The notes beneath the pieces were generated by a model. That model saw only the letters and a list, made by a program, of their open reading frames with translations, did no database searches and was not told the DNA's origin. This document shows, in pieces, positions 24,547-36,049 of a stretch of DNA of 64,000 nt; within the stretch, counting starts at the first letter, position 1; the number at the start of each line of letters is the position of its first letter. The stretch spans positions 62,001 through 126,000 of the forward strand of contig MDYQ01000069.1 of NCBI GenBank assembly GCA_003024175.1, given 5' to 3'. The position numbers were made by a program, and so were the translations under genes. The DNA is from Planoprotostelium fungivorum. Taxonomy: Eukaryota; Evosea; Variosea; Cavosteliida; Cavosteliaceae.

Positions 24547-26168
24547 ATGATGGCCAGACAGCAGCCTAACGATGACATCGATTTAGACGAGAAGATCGTC
24601 CAGAGTTTGATCGATCAGAGGCTACCGAAGCTATCCATAGAGAAACAGGAAGAATGTATATACTATTTATTTCACCTCCTCAAACTCGCCGAAGATAGGA
24701 GACAGTCGAGGTGCCATGCTGTCCAGAATCAGAGGTATCGAGTCAAGTTCTTAAAATACTGGAAGTATCTCGCCTTTCGCATCCTACAGATCTATAAGAC
24801 AACACAGAATTCCAATCTATTGGCTATGTCAGAGATTGCCTTCTGGAATTGTCGCAACTCTTCAGAGGTGAATCACGAGCGATCGATGGATCACATGATG
24901 ATGGAATGTGACAGACCGTCCTTCCACCACCTAAGACGGTCTCCTCTCCTATCAAGAATGATATACAAGCACCACCAGTCATAGAGAAGAAAGTCACACG
25001 CGAGCGCTCTGTACAGACCAGCGTACCTGTGAGCTTCACATCTTCACGTCTTCCTCACCTTCTCAGAAAACGAGTCAAGGCGTACAATCCGATTCACATA
25101 CAGTAGAGGATGCATCAGTGCAGGCGAATCCCACGCTCTGTTCTGTCCAGATCCAACACGATCTGATCGAAGATCCGCCGAAGAATTCACCACGCCCGGA
25201 GACAAAGAAAGACACACCGAGGAGAGAAGAGAAAGAAGATGCGAACAGAGCTTACGAAGAGGAGATGTTGAGAGTCGAATTACAGAGACGCATGGAACGA
25301 TTAGAATACAAGCGGAGCAAGCATCAGCTGGATCTGAAGAGAGAGGAAGAAGAGATGAAGTTGTCACTGTATCAGAAGAGGATGGACACCCACCTGGCAG
25401 TGGAGAGGCAAAGGATCGAATTGATGAAAGAGGATGCCGCCGTAACGCGATCGGCCGCGACTCCAACACCTTCTTTTGAATTTCCTCCAACGAATCCAAA
25501 TCAGAGAGGTAAGTGAAAGACACGATGAAAGATGATTAAAGAGATCAGATGTCGTTGAAGGGATGATGGAGGAAGAACCATTGAGGACGGAGGATTTAGA
25601 CGTGAAGAGTCCCCAGATCAACACCAGATTGGAGAGACTTTCATTGGGTGAGATGACAAAGTGGATGAGAGATTGATGTGAGACAGATGATGATCCATAT
25701 GAGATGGATGATCAACGTCAACAAGATTACGCTGATGAACCCATCAGACCGCTCGAATATCATACTCCTGGACTCCCACAACTCCAAATGTCTCCGCCAG
25801 ATTACACAAAGACAAAACTCGTCCGGTAAATCGTTTTCATCCTGATCTATCTTTCCATCACCTTCACAACTCTGCGATCATCACCTTCGACTCGATCATG
25901 TCGAATGCGATCACGATCATCACCGTCTATCCTATTCTCACCCGTCTGCAGTGTCGAGACGGAACCGCCGCCAGTCTTATACCGTAGCTTCCCCAATCTT
26001 CCAACCGAAGAGCCGCCACCAAAGAAATTAGACAAGAGAGAAACCCTTCAGAAGATGTCTCTGCGATACAATTCTGCCCCCCTTCTCAATCTGACTATGC
26101 ACACGTCACCGCAGAGAGAACACGCCATGCAGAAATTGTCATTGCGAGGTAAACCCATCATGAGATGA
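24547..26168 (+). CDS. Unknown coiled-coil protein
   Basis: I do not recognise a family. Six exons can be chained with consistent phases: MMARQQPNDDIDLDEKIV onward, then TVLPPPKTVSSPIKNDIQ, then KTSQGVQSDSHTVEDASV leading into a long charged coiled coil (AYEEEMLRVELQRRMERLEY and following, about 25250-25430), then DVVEGMMEEEPLRTEDL, DDPYEMDDQRQQDYADEP and a C-terminal exon. The N-terminal segment up to about 24850 is helical with aromatic residues (RYRVKFLKYWKYLAFRIL) and may be a folded domain. The C-terminal exon repeats a short motif (LQKMSLR, MQKLSLR; LERLSLG earlier). The first in-frame ATG pair is at 24547. It ends GKPIMR before TGA at 26166. No signal peptide or membrane segment is seen; a scaffold-like role would be a guess. 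Confidence 0.7.
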
Positions 26169-26268
26169 CACGGCATGCAGACGATATTCTTTCTATTCTC
26201 TCTCTTCGTCTCCATGTTTTCGTTCTTTTCATGTCATCGCGATGATGATCGTCTTAGTTCAATTGTGC

Positions 26269-27527
26269 GTGTGAGATCTTGCATGTTGTCTCTGTACTAA
26301 AAATTGTCGCTGTCTACTGAGTGACCTCAAATTATGTTCTAACCCTGAGAAGACATACTTCATGGCGATGACGTACATGATGACAAGGGCAAACTACGAT
26401 TTCGTCAGTCTACAACGTTGTAGATCGATCATTCACCAGGAAGTATCCTCCGTTGATCTGGTACAGAGTCGAGGCCGCAGACAGGGCCGTCACACAGACT
26501 ACGAGACTCTTCTTTTCTGAAGTGGACAAGTTGGACCTTGTGACGCCCCAGCCTTTAGACACTAAAAATAGAACGCTGTACATTAAGAGTTGGACGATGA
26601 CGTAAGACACGTGGTACGTGATGGTCTGCCACGTCTCTAGGCGACCGTAGCGTGAGAAAACTCTCCAGTAATAAGCGTTGTAGACGCAGAATAAACCTTT
26701 GGCCAGAGGTAACGACCACATGAGTTTGTGGAGAGCGACACTTTGCTGGGGAGGATCAGATGATGATGATGATGAGATGGACGTGAGCACCTTTCGGTGC
26801 TGTAGCCAGTTGAAGGTGAAGGCGAGGACGATGAGAAACCAGACGGGGGAGATGGATGAATAGAAGGTGGGGAGTGGTACATATTGTGTGCTCAGATGTT
26901 CTCCTCCTCTGTTCTGGAACCGTCCACTGATCTGATGGACCGACATCAGACATCTACGATCTCACAATATGATGCATGCATCGAATGTCCACTCACGTGA
27001 TAATTGAAAGGGAGAAGGCCGCAATTGGCCACGAGGAAAAAATATGTGCTGTCTTCTTTGATGTCGATGTCGGTGGTATAATGAGTTGCATTGAGTATTT
27101 CCTTGTGAAAACAAGAGAGCGATGGTATTTCTGTACACGTTACGCGTCCATATGCTCTCTGAAAATGCTGGCAGATGTTAAAACATGCATCGGGATGGAG
27201 ATAGATTCTACCAGATGGTAACTCGCTTGGTCGCAAACGATGAGCCAGTTGACACGTGAGTCAGCATTCAACTGGTTGGGATTCAGTTGGGGATGATACG
27301 AATCGAGGTGTGACCACATCAATCTTGTTTGTACATCAACATTAAGTTCTCACAGATTTACCAAAGTCCAAGTGTGCGTGTCCCTCTTTCTCAAACCCAA
27401 AATAGGTGAACATTGCGGTGACTCCTCCAGCCACTTCTATATGTTCTGATAGGATGATACCACCCACACCATGATATAAATAAGACAGCAGAACGGAAAG
27501 GAATATGTGTTGGCGTGTGCTCAACAT
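26269..27527 (-). CDS. GOST / GPR180-TMEM145-like membrane protein
   Basis: Resembles the GPR180/TMEM145 and GOST (GPR107, TMEM87) membrane proteins, which have an extracellular beta-sandwich and a seven-helix domain and act in trafficking or signalling. The start at 27527 gives a signal peptide (MLSTRQHIFLSVLLSYLYHG); an in-frame ATG at 27596 is an alternative. A luminal part holds YFFLVANCG near 27040, similar to the NCN-type end of the GOST ectodomain. Membrane segments: SPVWFLIVLAFTFNWL, MWSLPLAKGLFCVYNAYYW, VSYVIVQLLMYSVLFLVSKG (followed by WGVTR, a family-like motif), SLVVCVTALSAASTLYQI and FALVIMYVIAMKYVF. Only five are visible before the tail and stop at 26269, so the end is shorter than in the usual seven-helix proteins, or an exon choice is wrong. 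The family call is moderate. Confidence 0.6.
26409..26424. repeat. 16-bp perfect palindrome, class A (copy 3)
   Basis: TCTACAACGTTGTAGA lies in the last intron of the GOST-like gene, before the exon FALVIMYVIAMKYVF. Confidence 0.85.
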
Positions 27528-28094
27528 CGATGATGTTTGGGGTAAATTTACAAATAAACACTCGAAACGAAAATCCTGCCATTTAAAGTCGTTCATTTTC
27601 TGTCCAATTATTCTGGGGTGACAATATCAAAATCAGACGATCTAAAAGAATGGTGACGATTCAGTTCACGAGCTTAATGTTGATGTGGATGTGGTTACAC
27701 ATTTTGACTAAAATCATGTCATCTTCAACTGTTTCGAAAAAGAAAGGCAGAATCTGCAACGCTCCATCTCCATTCTTTATAATACAAGTTGGAATCCTAC
27801 AGCAGTCTCTTGACCATATGAACTGTTCAGTTTCCACTCGCACAGCACTCCTTCATCGTCTCATAGTCTCACAATAGACGACCGCCAGAAATCGGTCGTT
27901 GGTCTTCATTGGTGCAGACTCTCGAGGGTGAAACTCTGATTATCTTCGCGTGTCACTCAACCACCAGACCTCTGAATCGCGTACTTCTTCTCCACTCTTG
28001 GTTAGAACGTAAGAGAAAGTCACATCCATCGTTCCACGCATTCAACTTTCGATCGTTCGCTGAAAATCGTTTTATTTCTCTCTGTTCGAAATTC
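27528..28094. other. Intergenic region between two minus-strand genes
   Basis: Presumed promoter of the GOST-like gene and 3' end of the transporter gene. TTTATT at 28071-28076 (AATAAA on the minus strand) lies 19 bases beyond the transporter stop. No coding frame is convincing. Confidence 0.5.
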
Positions 28095-30360
28095 TTATCT
28101 CTCCAGGTCTTCTTCATCATCGTCTATCAATGGTAAGAAGGGCATCTTGAAGGTCAGCAGGTGATAGATCAAGAAGCCTGTCATCATAGCAGCCAGACCG
28201 AAAGAGATGATCCAGTGAGATGGTGTCTCGATGGTGGAAGCGATGCCACAGAGTACGTTGCCGATGGCGATGGAACTGTACCAGCCGACGATGAGAGGTA
28301 TCTGTAGACGTCAGAGGATGATGAGGAATGGTGAGACGTGATGATGGTCGCGATGAACGTTGGTGATGCGATGATCGTCGCCGATGTGGATGACAATCGC
28401 GGATGATGATGATGATCATCATCGTGATGATGATGAGATGAGACGACTGACCTTGAGATGATTTGCTTTCCGTACTACATCCAAGGTGACCTTCCTGAAT
28501 ACGACGTACGACAACAGATATTCTGCGCTGGAGATACAGATCACTTGTGGTGTGATCATCCAGAAGTCGATCTCTGCTTCAGTCAATATCATTCGAACGA
28601 AACGGAAACTCACTCAAACCACGTGAAATGAGTAATTCGATGATACCCTGGGAGATCACAGAACACACCGCACAGCTGATTCCCATGGCAATAAAACCCT
28701 TGAAACCCTGTCGATCGTGTGAAAAAGTAGGATAATCGCGTAAATGATGATTGTCTTTCATCACAAGAAACGACGCGACTACAACGAGACTTGATCGACT
28801 CACCACGTAACGTTTGAGTATGGGCATGACGATCCAAGAGAAGTAAGGGAAGATGAATAGATTCTGTCTGGGTCAGGGATAATCTATGGATGTGATGATT
28901 CACCATGAATGGAGTGTAAGCAGAGATGAGACTCTCTGGTATGAGGAAGTGCCAAGTTCTATCCTTCGTGTCATTCGAGAGTATGAGATGATGGATGTTT
29001 CGGTATATGAGGGACGAAAGATGATAATCGTGATGACCGTGATGATTGTGATGATCGCGATCACGAGGGGAGCGATCGTGATGATGAATCGATCATGAAC
29101 GTGATGTCAAGTGTGATCACCCCCAGACATTGGCTCGCACCATCAAAGAAGCTTGACCCACCCAAGCAGAATACATCTGGAAATAGATGCACCAAAACAG
29201 TGGTAAGAACCTGATCTCATCAGCTCCATCCACGTCATCACTCCTCACAAGAAGGGAGAACAGAGACTGAACATCTCCCTCGCATTCAACAAGTGTTTTC
29301 CATTATAACAAGGTTCCACCTATTCCATTCAATTCGAGAAAAAAACGCCGGGACCAGATACCGAAGATATGTCTCACCCTCTTGTATCGTTTCCAAGGTA
29401 ATAAGAAGAAGAGGAGACACAGCATGATGCCGGTGCCGAGTGATGAGAAGATCATCCAAGGTCCATCCTGCTGCATGGGTTTCTTACCGCTTCCAACGTC
29501 GTATTGGCCCAGCAGGAGAGAAGAGAAGGCAGACCCGAAGGCAGGTGACAGGGAAGTCAAGATGGCAAAGTGGACCGGCCTGAACAGCGGCTTCCTACGG
29601 TAGATGAGGTGATCGCCAGCTTGATGTGACTGAGATGGGATCAGGTGGGGATGATATGACGATGGGAGAGATGTTGAGTGACGGACGAGAATTGATCTCA
29701 CGTCGGTGAACGATTGGTCGGCGAGAAAAGATGTGATGGAACCCTTGATGATGCCGTTCGAGACAGATACGAGAATGATTGCAACGATGGACACCACTGT
29801 GACCGCTGTATATGAAGACAAAAAGTTCAAATAGAGGAACCGTGAAACGATCAATCCACAGAAGGCGACCTATTTCATGTGTCAGATGGTGATGGTGGAT
29901 GATATACCAAGTGCATCACACACCATTCCGACGAAGAGACCAGTACCGATGACAGCAAACTTGCCCGTCTTTGATTCTCCCATCGTCGTGCTAAAGATGG
30001 CGAGGGTGAACGAGCACGAGAAGTACAAGTTGGACAATAGTACAGCCATAGAATAGTTGAGACTGAGGTAGTGATATAAGTAAGGAAACAGTAGAGTGTG
30101 GATCCCTGAAAATACGATCCTGAGAGATTTAGCGATCATAATGTTGTCGACCTCTGACAGAGCTACTCACAAGCAGCCAGAATTGATGAACAGTAGATAT
30201 TTGATGCTGGATACGTAAGGGCGCCTCGGTGCAGGTAAGAAGTCTTCATCCTAATGATTGTGAGGGGTAATGCGTGCAGCCATCTCACGTCAAGAACAGT
30301 CAGTGGTCTAGCATCATCATTTCGTTGTGATAAGAGTGGCGTGGTGTCTGTGCTGCTCAT
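28095..30360 (-). CDS. POT/PTR2-like (proton-coupled oligopeptide) transporter, divergent
   Basis: Multi-span membrane protein of the major facilitator type. Relation to the POT family rests on ordered resemblances: SVSNGIIKGSITSFLADQ (family GxGGIKPxxxxFxADQ), the FSSLLLGQYDVG and IMLCLLFFLLPWKRYKR segments (helices 5-6), FLPLFWCIYFQMYSAWVGQA (family LPIW..F.TVYAQM) and WMITPQVICISSAEYLLSYV (family IPQY...AE). POT proteins import di- and tripeptides, nitrate or other solutes with protons. The start at 30360 (MSSTDTTPLLSQRND) includes an acidic-dileucine-like TTPLLS, often a lysosomal targeting signal. An upstream in-frame ATG at 30438 is possible. It ends in acidic DDDEEDLER. Key POT residues are degenerate, so substrate and even coupling are uncertain. 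Divergent from the SDR gene 131 bases away. Confidence 0.65.
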
Positions 30361-30491
30361 TCTTACTTTGAGGTAATTCCAGCGGTAATGCAATATCGTT
30401 GTAGTGTGTGGTGTCACGCATTTTCGCCCGGATTTCATCTCTCTGACACAGGGTGTCGGGGTGTGGTGATCGGCAGCATCGATCTTGGAAA

Positions 30492-32260
30492 ATGAACGGA
30501 CAGACGGAAGATCTGAAGGGATTTCAAGTTCAGGGGATAGAGGGTAAGACCTTCCTCGTGACTGGTGGCTGTGGATACTTTGGTAGTCGATTGGTGGAGC
30601 TTCTTCTGTTCAACGGGGCGAAGGTGCACTATCATCCGTGCAATCGATGATCGTCTGTCGTTTCGACACTGACGATTCTATAGAACATTGTCATCCTCGA
30701 TCTGAAGCCCATCGCATTGGAGAAGATCGTGAGTTCTCTCATATGTCGCATCGAATTGACCCCTTCAGAGGCCGTCACTTCAAAGTCTCTACACCCAAAG
30801 AGTTCGTGTCGTCAGCACCGACATCAGAAACTACGAACAAGTGAGTCTTCCATCGGGTCCCATCTCTTCTCACGAGATGCAACTCTCATCTGATGACAAA
30901 CCCAGGTGAAACGATGTGCGGAAGGATCCAAGATCGATGTCGTCTTTCACATTGCATCGTATGGTATGTCGGGAGCAGAGATGATGAATCACCAGCTGAC
31001 TCGTGAGGTCAACATCGGTGGAACGGAGAACATCATCAAGGTGGGTCACTTGTGTGTAGAGGATGAGAGTTGATCGTGAGATAGCTGTGCGTGGAATACA
31101 ACATCAAGAGCTTGATCTACACGAGTACATACAACGTCATCTTTGGAGGCCAAGAGTTAGTCAACAAAGGTGACTCATCTTCATCTCGATCATCACCTCC
31201 ATCACCGAGATACGAATCAATCAAAATGAAACATAAGACTCCATCCATCATGACATCTGATCGCATCAGATGAGACAGAGCCTTACTTCCCCTTTGACAA
31301 ACACTTCGACGAATATTCTAGATCGAAGGCTAGAGCGGAAGAGCTCATCCTACGCAGCAACGGTATTCCACTGAAGAACCAGAACACTCTGTCCACTTGT
31401 GCTCTCAGGTGATCACGATCGTTGTAGATGCAGATGTGGCGCGTTGTAGTCTGACACGAAAAGGTCTGCGGCCATTTATGGTGAAGGAGAAGAGAGACAT
31501 TTTCCCAGAATTGTCAGGTACATGCATTGGGGTGTGTCATCACGTTGGGTCACGTGACGATATTGATGGTAGACAGGCCTCTTCCGCTGTACGATGGGTA
31601 GATCAGACTCTCTCGTGGAGTATGTCTACGTCGACAATTTGGCTCACGCTCACATTCTTGCCGCCAAAACATTATCAGGTGAAATCATCGTCACAAACAA
31701 TAAATTGAAATAAAATATCCGTTCGAAAATAATTCACGAAAATTTTCGTACAGAATCGAAATCTGTGGAGAAAACTGAAAGGTACAGAGGAGAAGAGCAG
31801 AGCAGCAGGAGAAGCTTTCTTTGTGTCTGATCAACATCCCGTCAACAACTTTGAGTTCTTGAGGCCGCTCGCAGCTGCCCTAGATATTCCTTACCCCTCT
31901 TTAGCCATGCCCGTGTGGTTCATGCTCATCATCGGTCTGATCGTCGGTGAGATCATCGTGGAGAGACGCGTCATCGAAAGAGTGACGTGGAGCAGAGATA
32001 TTCCACCGTTACGTCAGCCCTTACTATCCGTTCCAGCCATTCATCACCCGAACCGAAGTCTTCAAAGTGTCTGTGACTCACTACTTTGATCCAAAGAAGA
32101 TAAGAGAGGTGAGAAGACGTTCGTGATGCCACGATGTGCTCGAATGAGGTCTGATGATGATGATGGACAGATTCTCGGGTATCGCCCCGTTGTCGATTGG
32201 AAGGAAGGACAGAAGAGGTTAGTTCAATACTGGGCAGAGAAAGAGAAGAAGAACAACTGA
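30492..32260 (+). CDS. 3-beta-HSD / SDR42E-like NAD(P)-dependent dehydrogenase
   Basis: Extended short-chain dehydrogenase of the 3-beta-hydroxysteroid dehydrogenase/isomerase group, which acts on sterol intermediates at the ER. Motifs in order: Rossmann TFLVTGGCGYFGSRLVE (30550-30603), the VFHIASYGMSGAEM block (about 30950), TENIIKLCVEYNIKSLIYTS, the catalytic YxxxK as EYSRSKARAEELIL (about 31310-31350), EYVYVDNLAHAHILAAKTL (about 31620-31675) and the C-terminal FDPKKIREILGYRPVVDW. A membrane segment, MPVWFMLIIGLIVGEIIVE, lies at about 31909-31965. The start ATG at 30492 is preceded by the short divergent promoter shared with the transporter. About ten short introns. Substrate not determinable; sterol C-3/C-4 chemistry (ERG26-like) or SDR42E1-like activity are both possible. 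Confidence 0.85.
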
Positions 32261-33040
32261 GTCGAAATTTGAGATAAAGATGTCGAGAGTGAAGATGCAC
32301 GTTTATGATCGATTTTTCACAGCACATCGTCTGTCATAATGAACATGATCGGCAAACTGCGGTGCATCATATACAACTCATTCTCCCCTCACTGAAATCT
32401 ACACAAACCTTGCAAGACAGCAAGGTTGGTTCATCTGTATTCATCTGTTTCGTGCACGATGCATCGAACCGGGGGGGGGGTGATGGGGTCTTATTTTCGG
32501 TTGAATGCTGGTTCTGGCTTGTTTTTCGTTACAATCATTTTGTACAAAATTTAAAACTTTTTCAATTATTATTGCCATATCTTCGTGTTTGTTTCGATTG
32601 TGTAGTTGAAGTTGTCTATTCAGTCGCGCAGTCTGTCGACTGGTCGATTGTCTTCAATTTACTGACATCGATTCTCTTTGCTTCCTCAGATGTATGTCGT
32701 CAGTCCACTTGAATATCATGATATTGCGATGATGATGAAGCTGAGATGTGATGACAAACACAATGCGAGGATTTTGAATAATTTTTTATTGATCACTTCT
32801 CGTCAAACGTGTGTCATTCCCTGTGCTCCAATGGTTGACGTCGCTTCCCTCTCCTCTTCTTTTCTCCTTATGATGCAGCATTTCACCATCTCGTTTCATC
32901 TACATTCAAATCATTCTCTTCTCACCTCTCGTCTCCCTTTCTCCTCTTCGCTCCTCGGTGGCTTCGAATTTGTAGGGCCTTTGTTGTGTCCTGAATGGCC
33001 TTGGTGAAGCCGCATCTTCCTGCAGCTTGTCAAGGATGTT
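32261..33040. other. Intergenic region with G10 tract
   Basis: Follows the SDR stop. Contains a run of ten G at 32471-32480 and T-rich DNA. Short open frames are present but show no family resemblance. Convergent with the unidentified minus-strand gene that starts at 34050. Confidence 0.5.
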
Positions 33041-34050
33041 TCACAACTTGGGAATGTAGTTGTCCACGTTGTCCTTCCTCGTGGCCTCGAAATCTCGTCC
33101 CAGAGAGGTCAGGGCGAGCTGCTGTGCGAGCGGACTGTCGTCCGTCAGGTGGCTCATCAGAGTTGGCAGCTCCTGCTCAAATTCCACCTTTGTTCATCAG
33201 CTTCACGCGGCAGTGTGGTCGAGATGGGTCCTCTCATCTGCTGGATGAGCTGGTAGGATAAGACTTGATAGCCGTTCCAGTCTCTTCCTCCACGTAAAAT
33301 GTTCGAGTGAACCATCGCAAATGCAGATGCAGGTGCAATGGTGACGGGTGACAATGTGTCGAGAGGCATGGTAAATGCCAAGTCTACCCTCTTCCTCATC
33401 TCTTTGCTGGAGTTCATCCGAGGTGTCCTCTCTGTCCACTTGAAAGTAGCGCCTCCTCCGGGTATCATGTGTTCGCATTCGATCTCGACAGCCTCCGCTG
33501 TGAGCCTCTCGATGTCCTCCATCATCTTCTCCAGCTCGTTTCAGTGGAGGACTCTCTGTCTCGAATAGACGTTCGAGAGACATTGCATCTCCATCCTGAC
33601 AGTTGGAAGATGTTCGAGTATATCTCATCCAGATCCAGTCGATCTCCCATTAAGAGCGGGCGATCCCAAACCTGATGTCCATGGCCTTCAAGACCCTCTC
33701 CAATTGCTTCTCCTTCTGCTTCTCCACGAAGCGAGACAGCACGATATCCACGGTAAACTCCGACTGCCTCTCCAAGATCCGCTGACTGCGAACAAATGCC
33801 TCGTCCACATCTGTCCATCTCTCTTCAGACGGTTCACAAGCTATGCCACGTGCTTGAACTTCCCTCGTCGTCCCGTATGGATCGACCCCTCTGTCTAGAT
33901 CGCTCCGTATCTTTGGTGATTTGGTCCTGACCTCCAGCTGTTGTCCCTCCGGGTGTTCGACCTGCATCCGAGATAGATGTCGCAGTGAGATGACTTCTCT
34001 TGGAGAGGTGCAGTGTTCTTGCGTTTCATGTGACGGTATTTCACGCCCAT
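33041..34050 (-). CDS. Unidentified protein, gene model tentative
   Basis: I do not recognise it. Coding character is suggested by chained frames: MGVKYRHMKRKNTAPLQ at 34050, a 35-base intron, then TKSPKIRSDLDRGVDPYG into a helical stretch (SQRILERQSEFTVDIVLSRF and the Lys/Glu-rich VEKQKEKQLERVLKAMDI), then LEKMMEDIERLTAEAVEIEC, AFTMPLDTLSPVTIAPASAF and VLSYQLIQQMRG. A last frame, ELPTLMSHLTDDSPLAQQLA to NVDNYIPKL, ends at 33041, but its junction to the previous exon does not phase cleanly in my hands. No signal peptide. It could be a coiled-coil adaptor. The strand and approximate span are more reliable than the exons. Confidence 0.4.
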
Positions 34051-34213
34051 CTTATACCTTGTGATGGGACAGGCTCGATGGGCTACTTCCACACCTGAGG
34101 CCTTTCAACTCCTTTTGCCCATAGAAACGACCACCATCAGAGCTTCCACTTTTGAGGTGTAGACTGTCAGTGGTGATTGCCCCACATCACATCACATCAA
34201 CAATGTCCCAACG

Positions 34214-35192
34214 ATGACTGACAAACGAATCCTGAACAATAATTCTGATCACAAAATCTATGAGCTACTGGGCATCGCACCCATAACGCCTCATCGCATG
34301 GACAAGAACATCACGTCGCTGTCTGTAGACTACTGGAAGACCGTTATGTCTTGGCTGCCTGTCGCAGACACCTTTCGTCTCATTCAAACGTGCAAGACCA
34401 TGCTTCACATACTCACCGTATGTGATCCAGTGACCACACGTCTCTTCCGATGTCTTGTCCTCTATTCTCGAGCTAAGAAGTTCGCAAGAGATAATAACAA
34501 TAGTACGTCGTACAAGAAAGAACCACCTCGCGTACCAAGCATATCATTCGATCACATCCCAATGGGTGCGTCAACATTCACACGATCGAAACGACTAAAA
34601 TCGTCAGACGTGTGGGATATTTTACCTATATCGTTTCGAAATTGGGTCTTACGCTGGTATCATCCTTCCACTAACATCGATGGAACGCCCAATGAAGAAC
34701 CATTGGCTCATTTCATGTGGAACGTCTTATCATTGGAGGCGAAGAGTTGGGATCTCATTAAACAGAAGATCCCCAAACCGAAGGGCGTCAAACACAAGTA
34801 TAATCCTCAAGAGGTGAGATGAAGATGTGAACATCTGTTCATCACGATGGAACAGAGATGGAGAGCAGTCGTCGTCCACACCACTTTGGATGTCATGGAA
34901 GAGATGTGGAGGCAGTGTAAGTACAATGGGTTGACCGTCCTGTTTTTAGACGGGCCATATCAGGGCAGGTTCTGTTCTGGCCAATCACAAGGTACATCTG
35001 TTCTGCAAATGAGATGATGACGATGATGCAGTGGCCGATTGCGATCTCTCAAAGACATCACCACAGGACATCACATTCGAATCGGGATGGAAATGGACTC
35101 CTTGCTTTCAGATGATGAGCAAGATTGAAGACTCTCTCCTCCGTTATCTACCATCACGATTAGGACTTCCATCATCAGATCCAATGCACTGA
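34214..35192 (+). CDS. F-box-like protein
   Basis: Three exons: 34214-34813, then from about 34859 and 35033, with small GT-AG introns. An N-terminal segment (SLSVDYWKTVMSWLPVADTF followed by RLIQTCKTMLHIL, about 34320-34415) looks like an F-box, the Skp1-binding helix bundle of SCF ubiquitin ligases. The rest (IPMGASTFTRSKRLKSSDVW, HFMWNVLSLEAKSWDLIKQK, VVVHTTLDVMEEMWRQCKYN) has no repeat or domain I can name. It ends SRLGLPSSDPMH before TGA at 35190. F-box genes are numerous in amoebae and usually lineage-specific. The F-box call rests on pattern alone. The minus-strand neighbour begins about 160 bases upstream, so the pair is divergent. Confidence 0.6.
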
Positions 35193-35421
35193 ACGATAGA
35201 TAAAGAATATCTTCACCGACTTCCTTTGTTCATGACAAACGTCTGTGGAGATTCTTTCGGAGAGAAGTGACGAGACGATGCAGGACAAGATCCATGGAGG
35301 TGCTGGAGCGCGATGAAGCCTCCGGAGCTGTATGAATGAGATGAAGAGATGTTTCGGAATTTGGATCGATTCTACAGTTTATAGTATTGCGCACGGTGAT
35401 GCACGCGTGGCATCGTTGACA

Positions 35422-35726
35422 TTAGACGATGGAGCAGGGGCAGTTGGCAGGGACTTCTACTTCCATCCTTCCCATTCCGTTGCAAGTGAGACACATACCA
35501 CTCCCGTTGCAGTTTCTACACGGCCCCTGCACAATCACATCAGCTCCATCTATGTTCCATGTTCTCATGGACTCACGCTGTTGAAGTTGCCTTGTCCCTT
35601 GCACGATTTACACTTTCCATCACCCTTGGCCCAGTTTGGCACGGGGTTGCATTGTTCGCACGGGAACTTGTGCAGCCTCTTTCCCTCTCTGGGTGTCTTA
35701 ATGGTACCTTCTGCGACGGGTGGCAT
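35422..35726 (-). CDS. Small DnaJ-type zinc-finger protein
   Basis: A short protein built around four CxxC pairs: CEQC, CKSC followed by KGQG, CRNC followed by NGSG, and CLTC followed by NGMG. This is the DnaJ cysteine-rich (CxxCxGxG) fold, here without a J-domain, as in plant BSD2-like and other stand-alone chaperone fingers. Two exons are joined across an intron at about 35530-35575. The start is taken at the ATG at 35726 (MPPVAEGTIKTPREGKRLH); an upstream exon could add residues (the frame is open to about 35741). It ends CPCSIV before TAA at 35422. Likely role: thiol or protein-folding chaperone; the compartment is not evident. The family is fairly clear, the start less so. Confidence 0.7.
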
Positions 35727-36049
35727 GATGCTGCTGGCTGCTTTCTATTTGTGTGGATAATGAGGAAGAGAAGAAGGCACCTTGAACCTCCTCGATGACA
35801 GCCCCTCTCCTACTTACATTCTCATTCCGGTGAACGGCCTCCACTCAAGTTGAAAGTTGAAATTGGAGATGAGAGAATAAACAAAAGGAAAGAGGCTGGC
35901 TGTATCTGGGACATCTGCCCATGTCCCTCATCCTTGACTCCATACCTTCCTCGTGCTGCCCTTCTTCTTCCTCTCGCGATACATATTAAATATCATTTCA
36001 AATTCGATAGAAATCAAAGTCCGTATTATCTTCGTATGAATTCTGTGTT
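35727..36049. other. Short intergenic stretch
   Basis: Presumed promoter side of the DnaJ-finger gene. No convincing coding sequence or repeat. Confidence 0.4.
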
